Below are positions 44,797 to 52,927 of a DNA stretch of 64,000 nt, one piece after another (positions within the stretch are counted from its first letter, which is position 1; each line of letters begins with the position of its first letter). The notes beneath the pieces were generated by a model. That model had not been told where the DNA came from and did no database searches. It worked only from the letters and a program-made list of their open reading frames with translations. The DNA lies in assembly GCA_902362375.1 (NCBI GenBank), contig CABIVS010000003.1, forward strand, positions 600,060 through 664,059, written 5' to 3'. The position numbers and the translations under genes were made by a program. The stretch comes from Bacteroidaceae bacterium. GTDB lineage: Bacteria; Bacteroidota; Bacteroidia; Bacteroidales; Bacteroidaceae.

Positions 44797-46068
44797 ATGG
44801 ACAGAGTAATGAAAATGATTGTAATATGTATTGTTGGCATTTGTAGCTTTTCTTTCTTATCTGCTCAAAATTTGGCAGATAATGTTATGGCGGAAAGAAG
44901 AGATAGTTTGCGTATCTCTACAACAACCAATTTTAGTAGAAGGCTTGATAAATTCTCATCTTCCCGTTTCTATCAGATGACGTATATCGGCATTCCGTTA
45001 ATGGTTGGTGGCTTGATTGTAAAAAATGAGGACGATCATTTTCGAGGTTTACGTAACGACTATCTGCCCCGTTTCAATCGTCATTTGGATGATTATATGC
45101 AATATGCCCCTGCTGCAGTGATGCTTGGTATGAAAGCAGCCGGAGTGCAAAGTCGCAGCTCATGGGGTAGAATGCTCGTTTCCGACGCTTTTTCCGCACT
45201 GCTGATGGGTGGTGTGGTAAATACTTTAAAGCAAACGACAAACGTCGAACGTCCGGATGGCTCAAACAAACATTCTTTTCCATCCGGACATACGGCTACG
45301 GCATTTATGACTGCTACCATGTTTACCAAGGAATACGGACATAAAAGTCCATGGGTAGGTGTCGGGGCATATAGTGTGGCTACTGCAACCGGTCTTATGC
45401 GGATGGCAAACAACAAGCATTGGTTAAGTGATGTGCTGACGGGGGCAGGAATCGGAATATTGTCGACGGAAGTGGGGTATTATTTTGCAGATCTGATATT
45501 CAGGGAAAAAGGAATCAATAGGTTTGCAGGTGAAGATAGGTTCGACAGAATGGATAGGCCTTCATTTGTCAGTTTGTATCTCGGATTGAATATCCCGTTG
45601 AGCAGTTATGATATCGACGAACAAATGGAGTTCCGTACTTCATCAGGCAGTTCGGCCGGTGTGGAGGGGGCCTGTTTCTTTAATCCGTATGTAGGCGTGG
45701 GAGGGCGATTCACTGTTTCCAATACTTTGATTATTGTCAATGAAGAACAGGCAGAAAATAACACATTTGATGCGATATCGCTTTGCGGAGGAAGCTATTT
45801 TTCATATCCGTTGTCTTCACGATGGCTGATAGGCAGTAAACTTCTGGGTGGATACGTGCATTATCCACAATTGGAATTAACTGACCGGTCGGTTTCTGCA
45901 AGAAATGGTTTCTGCATGGGAAGTGGGGTTTCCTTGACGTTCAAAGCAAAGGAATATTATGGAATCCGTTTTTTTCTCGACTATGATTTGCTTCCGTCGC
46001 ATAGTAGGAACAGTGGTGAGTATATGAATATGCTTACTTTAGGGTCATCATTTATGATTACGTTTTAA
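44797..46068 (+). CDS. PAP2-family phosphatase with C-terminal outer-membrane-like domain
   Basis: A 423-aa protein with signal peptide (start 44797, or 44809 MKMIVICIVG). PAP2 motifs: KQTTNVERPDG, SFPSGHTATAF (the SGH motif) and MRMANNKHWLSDVLTG (catalytic His and Asp). After about residue 245 a long beta-rich part follows (VSLYLGLNIPLSSYD, VGVGGRFTVSN, ending TLGSSFMITF) that looks like half of a beta-barrel. Probably a lipid phosphatase of the lipid A/undecaprenyl-phosphate type at the outer surface of the inner membrane; the second domain may place it at the outer membrane. Confidence 0.82.
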   Translation: MDRVMKMIVICIVGICSFSFLSAQNLADNVMAERRDSLRISTTTNFSRRLDKFSSSRFYQMTYIGIPLMVGGLIVKNEDDHFRGLRNDYLPRFNRHLDDYMQYAPAAVMLGMKAAGVQSRSSWGRMLVSDAFSALLMGGVVNTLKQTTNVERPDGSNKHSFPSGHTATAFMTATMFTKEYGHKSPWVGVGAYSVATATGLMRMANNKHWLSDVLTGAGIGILSTEVGYYFADLIFREKGINRFAGEDRFDRMDRPSFVSLYLGLNIPLSSYDIDEQMEFRTSSGSSAGVEGACFFNPYVGVGGRFTVSNTLIIVNEEQAENNTFDAISLCGGSYFSYPLSSRWLIGSKLLGGYVHYPQLELTDRSVSARNGFCMGSGVSLTFKAKEYYGIRFFLDYDLLPSHSRNSGEYMNMLTLGSSFMITF

Positions 46069-46106
46069 ATCGTAGCATATTTTATTCTTGCCTTTTTATA
46101 TAAAGA

Positions 46107-47003
46107 CTAATTCTGTGAGCGGAATTCATTGGGGGTACAACCCGTAATCCGTTTGAACATCCGGCTTAGATGTTGCGGATATTGGAATCCTAGTCCGTAA
46201 GCAATTTCACTTGTAGTCTTATCTGTTGCCAGCAAAGCTTCTTTGGCGCGTTCGATCAGTTTATTCTGGATATATTCCGAGGCGGTCTGTCCCGTCTGTT
46301 TGCTAATCATATCTCCGAAATAGTTTGCTGATAGAAATACTTTGTCGGCAAAGTATTTAACAGTAGGTAATCCCTCTCGTAGCGGAGTCTCGTTGTCGAA
46401 ATACTCATCCAGCAACCGTTCGAAACGGACAATGATGTCTTTGTTCACTTCTTCGCGTGTTGTGAACTGCCGTTCGTAGAAACGCATGCAATAATCGAGC
46501 AGTAGTCCGATATTGGCACAAATTAATCGGCGGCTGTGCTTGTCTATGTTGTGTTTCAGTTCTATTTCAATCTTATGTAGACAATCCATCACGGTCTCCC
46601 GTTCTTCCTCTGAAAGGTGTAATGCTTCACGGGTTTCGTAGGAAAAGAAAGAATAGTTCTTGATCTCCTGACCGAGTGCCGTGCCACGAATCAGGTCGGG
46701 GTGAAACAGGATGCCGTGAGCATTTGGCTGGACATTTTTAACCATCTTGGTTTCCGTTACCTGACCCGGAGCAAAACTGACAATCGTGCCGTCCTGATAG
46801 TCATAGTTCTGACGGCCATACATGATATTTCCGCAATAAGTATCTTTCAGAAAAAGAGCATATACGCCGTAGTTGATCTTGAAATGTTCCGGCCACTGCG
46901 TTGCTTTCGACAGATCGACAACACTTACCAATGGGTGTCGTGTTTCGAGTCCGAAAAGTTTGTTGTATTTATCTACCTCATCAAGTTTAATAACCTCTTC
47001 CAT
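46107..47003 (-). CDS. AraC-family regulator (paralogue B)
   Basis: A 298-aa close paralogue of the regulator at 42692, same length and domain order: cupin sensor (YGVYALFLKDTYCGNIMYGRQ, YQDGTIVSFAPGQV) and double HTH (LSANYFGDMISKQTGQT; TTSEIAYGLGFQYPQHLSRMFKR). It is divergent from the ABM monooxygenase operon at 47179, whose promoter has the 28-bp spaced box. A -7 element (TATATTTG, 47037-47030 on this strand) precedes it. Confidence 0.93.
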   Translation of the reverse strand: MEEVIKLDEVDKYNKLFGLETRHPLVSVVDLSKATQWPEHFKINYGVYALFLKDTYCGNIMYGRQNYDYQDGTIVSFAPGQVTETKMVKNVQPNAHGILFHPDLIRGTALGQEIKNYSFFSYETREALHLSEEERETVMDCLHKIEIELKHNIDKHSRRLICANIGLLLDYCMRFYERQFTTREEVNKDIIVRFERLLDEYFDNETPLREGLPTVKYFADKVFLSANYFGDMISKQTGQTASEYIQNKLIERAKEALLATDKTTSEIAYGLGFQYPQHLSRMFKRITGCTPNEFRSQN

Positions 47004-47067
47004 AATCCTTTCTTTTATATTCTTTATCGCAAATATAATTCATTTTATTTGAATTATAGATGGCTTT

Positions 47068-47143
47068 ATTACAGAATCGAGGATTTGGGTACAAATATCA
47101 GTAAATCATATACAAGCCCACTCATTTTATTGCAGTAGATTTG
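47068..47143. promoter_or_regulatory. Operator and promoter between AraC-B and the ABM operon
   Basis: TCAGTAAATC (47098-47107) is followed after exactly 28 bp by the -7 box TAGATTTG (47136-47143). A weaker match (TCGAGGATTT) lies 21 bp upstream at 47077, and an inverted box core ATTACAGA at 47068-47075 could serve the divergent gene. Confidence 0.62.
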
Positions 47144-47178
47144 CAATCAAAAGTTTAACAATGAAAAGATAGAAGGTG

Positions 47179-47616
47179 ATGAGAAAAATAATTCTAAGTG
47201 TTTTGTCTTTATTCGTTATGTTATCATGCTGTATGACAGGGAAAAAGGATACAAAACAACAGCCCGGAATGTGTGCCAAATTACCTATGGCGGCTGACGG
47301 TATTGTACGGCTATCGAAAATCGAGGTTTATCCGGAGTATCTTGAAGAATATATGAAATATGCGACCGAAGTGGGTGAAGTCTCCTTGCGTACTGAACCG
47401 GGAGTGCTGACTATGTATGCCGTCAGCGAAAAAGAGAATCCCGGCAGGATAACTATTCTTGAAACTTACGTGAGTCAGGAGGCTTATAAATCTCATATTG
47501 CATCGGAGCATTTTCAAAAGTACAAGCAAGGAACGCTGCACATGGTTAAGACTCTCGTACTCTCTGACCAAATGCCGCTTAACCCCGCAAATTGCATTAA
47601 TAACTTCATTCAATAA
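47179..47616 (+). CDS. Antibiotic-biosynthesis-monooxygenase-like (ABM) lipoprotein
   Basis: A 145-aa lipoprotein from ATG 47179 (a GTG three bases before is less likely), lipobox MLSC. A single ferredoxin-like ABM domain (IVRLSKIEVYPEYLEEYMKYA, EPGVLTMYAV, ITILETYVSQEAYKSHIAS) of the quinol-oxidising or quinone-protecting kind such as YgiN. First gene of an operon with CMD-cupin (5 bp on), acetyltransferase, flavodoxin and aldo-keto reductase. Confidence 0.85.
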   Translation: MRKIILSVLSLFVMLSCCMTGKKDTKQQPGMCAKLPMAADGIVRLSKIEVYPEYLEEYMKYATEVGEVSLRTEPGVLTMYAVSEKENPGRITILETYVSQEAYKSHIASEHFQKYKQGTLHMVKTLVLSDQMPLNPANCINNFIQ

Positions 47617-47621
47617 ACGAA

Positions 47622-48452
47622 ATGATTATGAACAAACTCCTTTTATTTTCAGTATTTAGTATTTTAACACTCAATGTTATGGCACAAGAAAAGATAGTAC
47701 AGACGGCAGGACGTGACCAGTTAGGAACGTTTGCCCCCAAGTTTGCGGAACTCAATGACGATGTTCTCTTTGGAGAAGTTTGGAGCCGCACTGACAAACT
47801 CGGTCTGCGTGACCGCAGTTTAGTAACCATTACCTCCCTTATCAGTATGGGAATCACGGACAATTCGCTCGTTTATCATCTTCAGTCGGCGAAGAAGAAC
47901 GGCATCACCCGCACGGAGATCGCAGAGATTATCACTCATATAGGTTTCTATGCAGGTTGGCCGAAGGCGTGGGCAGCGTTCAATTTGGCAAAAGGAGTAT
48001 GGTCTGAAGATATTGTTGGTGAGGATGCCAAAACAGCTTTCCAGCGTGAGATGATTTTCCCTATTGGCGAACCCAATACAGCCTATGCACAGTATTTTAT
48101 TGGTAACAGTTATCTTGCTCCGGTTTCGCGCGAGCAGGTGAATATCTCTAACGTTACTTTTGAACCACGTTGCCGCAATAACTGGCATATTCACCGTGCA
48201 ACGAAAGGTGGCGGACAGATGCTTATCGGTGTAGCCGGTCGAGGATGGTATCAGGAAGAAGGTAAACCGGCGGTAGAGATTCTGCCTGGTACGGTTATCC
48301 ATATTCCTGCTAATGTGAAACACTGGCACGGGGCTGCTGCCGACAGTTGGTTTGCTCATCTGGCTTTTGAAGTTTCCGGTGAAAACACCTCCAATGAGTG
48401 GCTTGAACCGGTTACAGATGACGAGTATAACAAACTCGAACAGACGAAATGA
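47622..48452 (+). CDS. Carboxymuconolactone-decarboxylase/cupin fusion protein, exported
   Basis: A 276-aa protein with signal peptide (start 47622 or 47628). Residues about 40-130 are a CMD/AhpD-type helical domain (LRDRSLVTITSLISMG, HLQSAKKNGITRTEIAEII) without the CxxC of AhpD. Residues about 165-260 are a cupin (RNNWHIHRATKGGGQMLIGV, IHIPANVKHWHGAAAD with metal His residues). Such fusions are common in gut bacteria beside flavodoxin and reductase genes; they may act on quinones or aromatic aldehydes. Confidence 0.88.
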   Translation: MIMNKLLLFSVFSILTLNVMAQEKIVQTAGRDQLGTFAPKFAELNDDVLFGEVWSRTDKLGLRDRSLVTITSLISMGITDNSLVYHLQSAKKNGITRTEIAEIITHIGFYAGWPKAWAAFNLAKGVWSEDIVGEDAKTAFQREMIFPIGEPNTAYAQYFIGNSYLAPVSREQVNISNVTFEPRCRNNWHIHRATKGGGQMLIGVAGRGWYQEEGKPAVEILPGTVIHIPANVKHWHGAAADSWFAHLAFEVSGENTSNEWLEPVTDDEYNKLEQTK

Positions 48453-48494
48453 TGATTTCTGCTAATCCTGTTTTATCTTTTGAAAGGAAATACT

Positions 48495-49061
48495 ATGACT
48501 ACCGAGGAATTTAAGGAATATGTAAAGACGCGCAAGGCGCTTAATACAGAAGAAATACATCGTTTGATGGACGATATGAGTAATGAGGCAAGACGTATCA
48601 CCTTCCAACTGAATACGGCATATCACACACCGGACGAAGTGCGCCGATTACTCTCCGGGTTGTTCGGTTATCAGGTGCCATCGTCGCTCCGGGTCTTTCC
48701 ACCGTTTTATACGGATTTTGGTAAGAATATTACCGTTGGTGAGGGTGTGTTTATGAATGCCTGCTGTCATTTTCAGGATCATGGTGGTGTGACTATTGGT
48801 GACGGTTGTCAAATCGGGCATAATGTGGTTTTTGCTACACTTAATCACGGGTTGGCTCCGCAAGACCGTAAAACGACTTATCCTGCACCTATCGTACTCG
48901 GTAAGAATGTATGGATAGGTTCTAACGCGACGATTCTTCAGGGAGTGACTATCGGTGATAATGCTGTTGTTGGTGCCGGAGCTGTAGTGACAAAAGATGT
49001 GGAAGCGAATACGGTTGTGGGTGGTGTTCCTGCACATTTTATCAAAGTAATAGAAGAATGA
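48495..49061 (+). CDS. Maltose/galactoside O-acetyltransferase-type enzyme
   Basis: A 188-aa left-handed beta-helix acetyltransferase. ATG 48495 used (MTTEEFKEYVKT), with GAAAGGAAA upstream; an in-frame TTG at 48480 is less likely. Hexapeptide repeats run through the C-terminal half (VTIGDGCQIGHNVVFATLNHG, VIIG-type NVWIGSNATILQGVTIGDNA, GAGAVVTKDV). The NHG His is the catalytic base in this family. It acetylates a sugar or similar acceptor from acetyl-CoA. Confidence 0.9.
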   Translation: MTTEEFKEYVKTRKALNTEEIHRLMDDMSNEARRITFQLNTAYHTPDEVRRLLSGLFGYQVPSSLRVFPPFYTDFGKNITVGEGVFMNACCHFQDHGGVTIGDGCQIGHNVVFATLNHGLAPQDRKTTYPAPIVLGKNVWIGSNATILQGVTIGDNAVVGAGAVVTKDVEANTVVGGVPAHFIKVIEE

Positions 49062-49136
49062 GAAGCCTGTGGTGTTACTCCATCGTGATAATGTCTAAAC
49101 TAATTAGTGATAAGAAATATTTAAAATCAAAATAAA

Positions 49137-49700
49137 ATGAAACAGATTATATTCATATTTATGAGTCTCCTTTGCTTTAGCTGCTCATCAAAAGCGCAGA
49201 ATCAGACAGCGGATACTAATGTACAGTCCGATAAGAAAATCCTGGTTGCCTATTTTTCTTGTACTGGAACTACAGAAAAAGTTGCCGATGCCATTGCAAA
49301 AACGATTGGCGGCAAACTTTACCGGATAACTCCCGTTACGGCCTATACCTCAGCAGATCTCGACTGGAACAATAAGAGTAGCCGTAGCTCAATTGAAATG
49401 ACGACTGAAAATTCACGTCCGGAATTGGGTGGAGAAGCGCTTGATCTGAAAGATTACGACGTGGTATTCCTTGGTTATCCGATATGGTGGAATTTATGTC
49501 CGCGTCCGGTCAATACATTCCTTGAGAAATATGATTTCTCCGGTAAAACCGTTATTCCATTCGCTACTTCCGGAGGAAGCTCGATAACTAATAGTGTAAA
49601 ACAACTCAAGAAACTTTATCCAAAAATTACATGGGGAGAAGGGCAGTTGTTGAACGGAAGCGTTAAACAAGCCGGAGAGTGGGCGAAAGGAGTAATATAA
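49137..49700 (+). CDS. Flavodoxin-like lipoprotein (paralogue)
   Basis: A 187-aa lipoprotein (lipobox CFSC, Cys16). Flavodoxin features KKILVAYFSCTGTTEKVADAIAKTI (phosphate loop SCTGTT), VVFLGYPIWWNLCPRPVNTFLE and VIPFATSGGSS. Paralogue of 43816. The aldo-keto reductase with a Tat-type signal follows 12 bp later, so both products are exported and may form a redox pair. Confidence 0.9.
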   Translation: MKQIIFIFMSLLCFSCSSKAQNQTADTNVQSDKKILVAYFSCTGTTEKVADAIAKTIGGKLYRITPVTAYTSADLDWNNKSSRSSIEMTTENSRPELGGEALDLKDYDVVFLGYPIWWNLCPRPVNTFLEKYDFSGKTVIPFATSGGSSITNSVKQLKKLYPKITWGEGQLLNGSVKQAGEWAKGVI

Positions 49701-49712
49701 AAACGTAAATTT

Positions 49713-50876
49713 ATGGAAGAGAACAATAAAATGAATATTAGCCGTCGCGGATTTCTCAAGGCGACGGCACTGGCGGGAGCAGCATTGGCTGTGCCAACTG
49801 GATTGGATAAGGTTTTTGCATCTGAAACGAAGCAACCCGAAACATCCCGTACTGACAATGAGTCTGCACGTATTAGAGAGCATCGGGTATTGGGTACAGG
49901 CAAGGCGGCTTTCGAAGTATCGGCACTCGGTTTCGGTGTGATGGGGATGACTTACAACCGCAGTCAACATCCGGACAAGAAACAGTGCATCCGCTTGTTG
50001 CATGAAGCGGTAAATCGTGGCATTACGCTTTTCGACACCGCTATTATCTATGGACCGCTAACAAATGAAGAACTGGCCGGGGAAGCATTATCCGAATTTA
50101 AAGGCCGGATTAACGTAACGACTAAATTCGGACATGAGGTAATTAACGGAAAAGCCACGGGGCGTCAGAACAGCCGCCCGGAAACCATCCGTCGTTATTG
50201 TGAAGAGTCACTCCGTCGTCTCCGACTCGATTCACTTCCCATGTTTTACCAGCACCGCGCTGATCCGGATACTCCGGTGGAAGAGGTAGCATCGACTATT
50301 GCCGACCTGATGAAAGAAGGGAAGGTGCAGCGTTGGGGAATGTGTGAAGTGAGTGCCGATACTATTCGCAAGGCTCATGCTGTATGTCCGCTCACAGCGA
50401 TTCAAAGTGAGTATCATTTGATGCATCGTTTGGTGGAAGAAAACGGAGTGCTCGACACCTGTCGGGAATTGGGTATCGGGTTTGTTCCATATAGTCCGTT
50501 AAATCGCGGTTTTCTAGGTGGTTGTATCAATGAATACACGGTTTTTGATCCGAACAATGATAACCGCCAGACCTTGCCACGTTTTCAGCCGGAAGCGATG
50601 CGGATGAATACCCGTATCGTGAATGTTCTACAAGCTTTCGGCCGCACGCGAGGCATGACCTCGGCGCAAGTAGCACTCGGCTGGCTGTTGCAGAAAGCAC
50701 CTTGGATCGTACCCATTCCCGGAACGACGAAACTGTCACATCTCGAGGAAAACCTATACACATTGTCTTTGGCTCTTTCGCCCGAGGAGTGGAAAGAATT
50801 GGAGGATGCCGTTGCAGCTATTCCTGTTATAGGAGACCGGTATAATGCAGAACAGCAACGGCAGGTAGGTCGTTGA
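49713..50876 (+). CDS. Tat-signal aldo-keto reductase
   Basis: A 387-aa protein. The N terminus ISRRGFLKATALAGAALAVP is a twin-arginine signal, so the enzyme is exported folded, presumably with its cofactor. The AKR barrel starts at about residue 55 (LGTGKAAFEVSALGFGVMGMTY). FDTAIIYGPLTNEELAGEAL holds the catalytic Asp/Tyr and TKFGHEV the Lys. PIPGTTKLSHLEENL near the C terminus binds the NADPH phosphate region. Ends in IPVIGDRYN as in the AKR at 53914. Terminator at 50936. Confidence 0.9.
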   Translation: MEENNKMNISRRGFLKATALAGAALAVPTGLDKVFASETKQPETSRTDNESARIREHRVLGTGKAAFEVSALGFGVMGMTYNRSQHPDKKQCIRLLHEAVNRGITLFDTAIIYGPLTNEELAGEALSEFKGRINVTTKFGHEVINGKATGRQNSRPETIRRYCEESLRRLRLDSLPMFYQHRADPDTPVEEVASTIADLMKEGKVQRWGMCEVSADTIRKAHAVCPLTAIQSEYHLMHRLVEENGVLDTCRELGIGFVPYSPLNRGFLGGCINEYTVFDPNNDNRQTLPRFQPEAMRMNTRIVNVLQAFGRTRGMTSAQVALGWLLQKAPWIVPIPGTTKLSHLEENLYTLSLALSPEEWKELEDAVAAIPVIGDRYNAEQQRQVGR

Positions 50877-50935
50877 GAATCTCTTTTCTTTGTTATATAG
50901 AACTTGGAACAGGATAAGCATTTATTATCAACAAA

Positions 50936-50965
50936 AAAGGAGAATGATTTTACTCATTCTCCTTT
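50936..50965 (+). terminator. Hairpin after the aldo-keto reductase operon
   Basis: AAAGGAGAATGA (50936-50947) pairs perfectly with TCATTCTCCTTT (50954-50965). The T run is only three bases because the tRNA-like repeat begins immediately after. Confidence 0.75.
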
Positions 50966-50978
50966 GCGGTGCGTACGG
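50966..50978. repeat. 13-bp copy of the tRNA-Asp 3' end (candidate attachment site)
   Basis: GCGGTGCGTACGG is identical to 55040-55052, the 3' end of the minus-strand tRNA-Asp gene plus its first flanking base. The rest of a tRNA is absent here. Same orientation as the gene copy, so it is a direct repeat as expected of a tRNA attachment site. Confidence 0.55.
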
Positions 50979-51193
50979 AAGATGAACCTTTCTTCTATTC
51001 TTCACGTACTCAATATCTTAGCAAGCTCTTAATTCTTTCCCCCACTAATAACCCCACATGTGCAATTCTTTAGATTGCATGGTGTTGCGGTGGTTGTTTG
51101 AGTTGGTGCAAAGATAGGCGTTTATTATAGAGTAATAAAATAAAAGAGCCATATTTAACACGAAAATGCAGAGAGTTTTCTTACTTTTGCAAT

Positions 51194-52093
51194 ATGTTAT
51201 ATTACAGAAGAAAAATATTATTAGCATTGATTGAAGCATTTGGTGGTCATTTGACTGCCAAACAGCTTCAGAAATATTTGTTTCTTTTTACAAGGAAACA
51301 AGAGGAAAAAGCATTTGATTTTATTCCTTATTACTATGGTTGTTTTTCATTCCAAGCAAATCAGGATATAATGACATTGGCTAAATTGGGCTACTTAAGT
51401 ATTATAAAAAGCGAGAATGGTCGTAGAATACAAATTTGTCAACCCAATAATTATTTGATGATGCTTGATATGTTTGAACAGCAAGCTATAAAAGAAATAA
51501 AAGAAAAATTTGGTTGTCTATCTCAAAACGAGTTAATTCGTTACACTTATATCAATTTTCCTTATTACGCAACAAAAAGTACAATAGCAATTAATTTGCT
51601 AAATGAGGAAGAATTAGCAGTAATAGATAAGCAAAAAAGAACCTTTGCAGAGCCTCAATTATTCACTATAGGATATGAAGGACGCTCTTTAGAAAAATAC
51701 ATTAATATTCTTCTCGTGAATGATGTACATATTCTCTGTGATGTCCGCAAAAATGCCTATAGTCAAAAATATGGATTTTCAAAAAGTCAATTAGAGAAAG
51801 CATGTACAGGAGTAGGTATAAAATATATCCATATACCGCAACTAGGAATAGAATCAGAACAAAGACAAGATTTAAAATCACAAAAAGATTATGAAATTCT
51901 TTTTGAGTCATATGAAAAATCTACCCTAAAAGAAAATTGGGATTATCTTTTATATGTCCGAGAATTGATTGATACAGAGAAACGTGTAGCTTTAACTTGC
52001 TTTGAAGAAAGTCACAAACAATGCCATAGAGGAAGAGTTGCGAAATATTTAATGCAACTACCTGACATAACTTACACCCTTAAACATCTATAA
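51194..52093 (+). CDS. DUF488-domain protein with N-terminal SocA-like helical region
   Basis: A 299-aa protein in two parts. Residues about 1-75 (LQKYLFLFTRKQ, FIPYYYGCFSFQANQDIMTL) resemble the helical SocA/Panacea-type antitoxin-like fold. Residues about 155-290 are a DUF488 domain: TIGYEGRSLEKYINIL, CDVRKNAYSQKYGFSK, YIHIPQLGI and CFEESHKQCHRGRVAKYL with conserved Cys-His pairs. DUF488 function is not settled; a nucleic-acid or nucleotide-related role is often proposed. The -7 box TACTTTTG (51182-51189) is only 5 bp before ATG. The next gene starts 3 bp after the stop. Clearly AT-rich. Confidence 0.75.
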   Translation: MLYYRRKILLALIEAFGGHLTAKQLQKYLFLFTRKQEEKAFDFIPYYYGCFSFQANQDIMTLAKLGYLSIIKSENGRRIQICQPNNYLMMLDMFEQQAIKEIKEKFGCLSQNELIRYTYINFPYYATKSTIAINLLNEEELAVIDKQKRTFAEPQLFTIGYEGRSLEKYINILLVNDVHILCDVRKNAYSQKYGFSKSQLEKACTGVGIKYIHIPQLGIESEQRQDLKSQKDYEILFESYEKSTLKENWDYLLYVRELIDTEKRVALTCFEESHKQCHRGRVAKYLMQLPDITYTLKHL

Positions 52094-52096
52094 AAC

Positions 52097-52924
52097 ATGC
52101 CTACAACTCGAGTTCTAATTGCTGTAAAAACATATCCTACTCTATCGGAAAAATACGATGAATTAGTTTGTACTGCTGGTTTCTTGGAAGATGGCACTTG
52201 GATAAGAATATATCCTATTCCTTTTCGTAAATTAAGTTATGATAAGAGATATAGTAAATGGCAGTGGATAGAACTTGATTTGGTTAAAAACACAAGTGAT
52301 TTTAGGAAAGAAAGTTTTCGTCCTGCAAATATAGATAATGAAATAAAAATAGTAGGAGAAATTGGTACAAAAAATGGCTGGGCAAAAAGAAAGTCTATTG
52401 TTTTAAAACATGTCCGTTATAATATGGCTGAGCTTATTGAAGAAGCTAAAAATCCCCAAATAGGAACATCATTAGCCGTATTTAAACCTCAAAGAATTAT
52501 TGATTTTGTTTGGGAAGAATCTACAAGAGAATGGAATAAGCAGAAATTAGATGCTGTATATGCCAATCAAGCCCAACATAGTTTATTTGATGTAGAAGAA
52601 ACTAAAAGAATATTCAAAGTAGCTAAAAAATTGCCTTATGAGTTCTCATATAAGTTTATATCAGAAGATGGTAAAGAACGAAAACTCATGATTGAAGACT
52701 GGGAATTAGGAATGCTTTATTGGAATTGCCTTGCAGCTGCTAATGAAAACGAACAAGTTGCATGTGAAAAAGTAAAAGAGAAATATTTCACAGAATGGTG
52801 TAAAAAAGATATATACTTCTTTTTAGGGACAACTAAGAAATTCCATAATGTAGGTACTAATCCTTTTATTATTATCGGAACTTTTTATCCACCCAAGGAG
52901 TTACAATTAAGAATTTCTTTTTGA
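52097..52924 (+). CDS. Unknown partner protein of the DUF488 gene
   Basis: A 275-aa soluble protein of no recognised family. The N-terminal part (TRVLIAVKTYPTLSEKYDEL, TAGFLEDGTWIRIYPIPFRKL) looks like a small beta-barrel, the middle is helical with many Lys/Glu, and the C terminus FLGTTKKFHNVGTNPFIIIG is beta-rich. It starts 3 bp after the DUF488 gene, so the two are translationally coupled and likely work together. It shares the low G+C of its partner. Confidence 0.6.
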   Translation: MPTTRVLIAVKTYPTLSEKYDELVCTAGFLEDGTWIRIYPIPFRKLSYDKRYSKWQWIELDLVKNTSDFRKESFRPANIDNEIKIVGEIGTKNGWAKRKSIVLKHVRYNMAELIEEAKNPQIGTSLAVFKPQRIIDFVWEESTREWNKQKLDAVYANQAQHSLFDVEETKRIFKVAKKLPYEFSYKFISEDGKERKLMIEDWELGMLYWNCLAAANENEQVACEKVKEKYFTEWCKKDIYFFLGTTKKFHNVGTNPFIIIGTFYPPKELQLRISF

Positions 52925-52927
52925 AAT

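Noticed and set aside
50966..50978. Second tRNA gene
   Set aside because: Only 13 bp of the 3' end are present; no anticodon or T arm.
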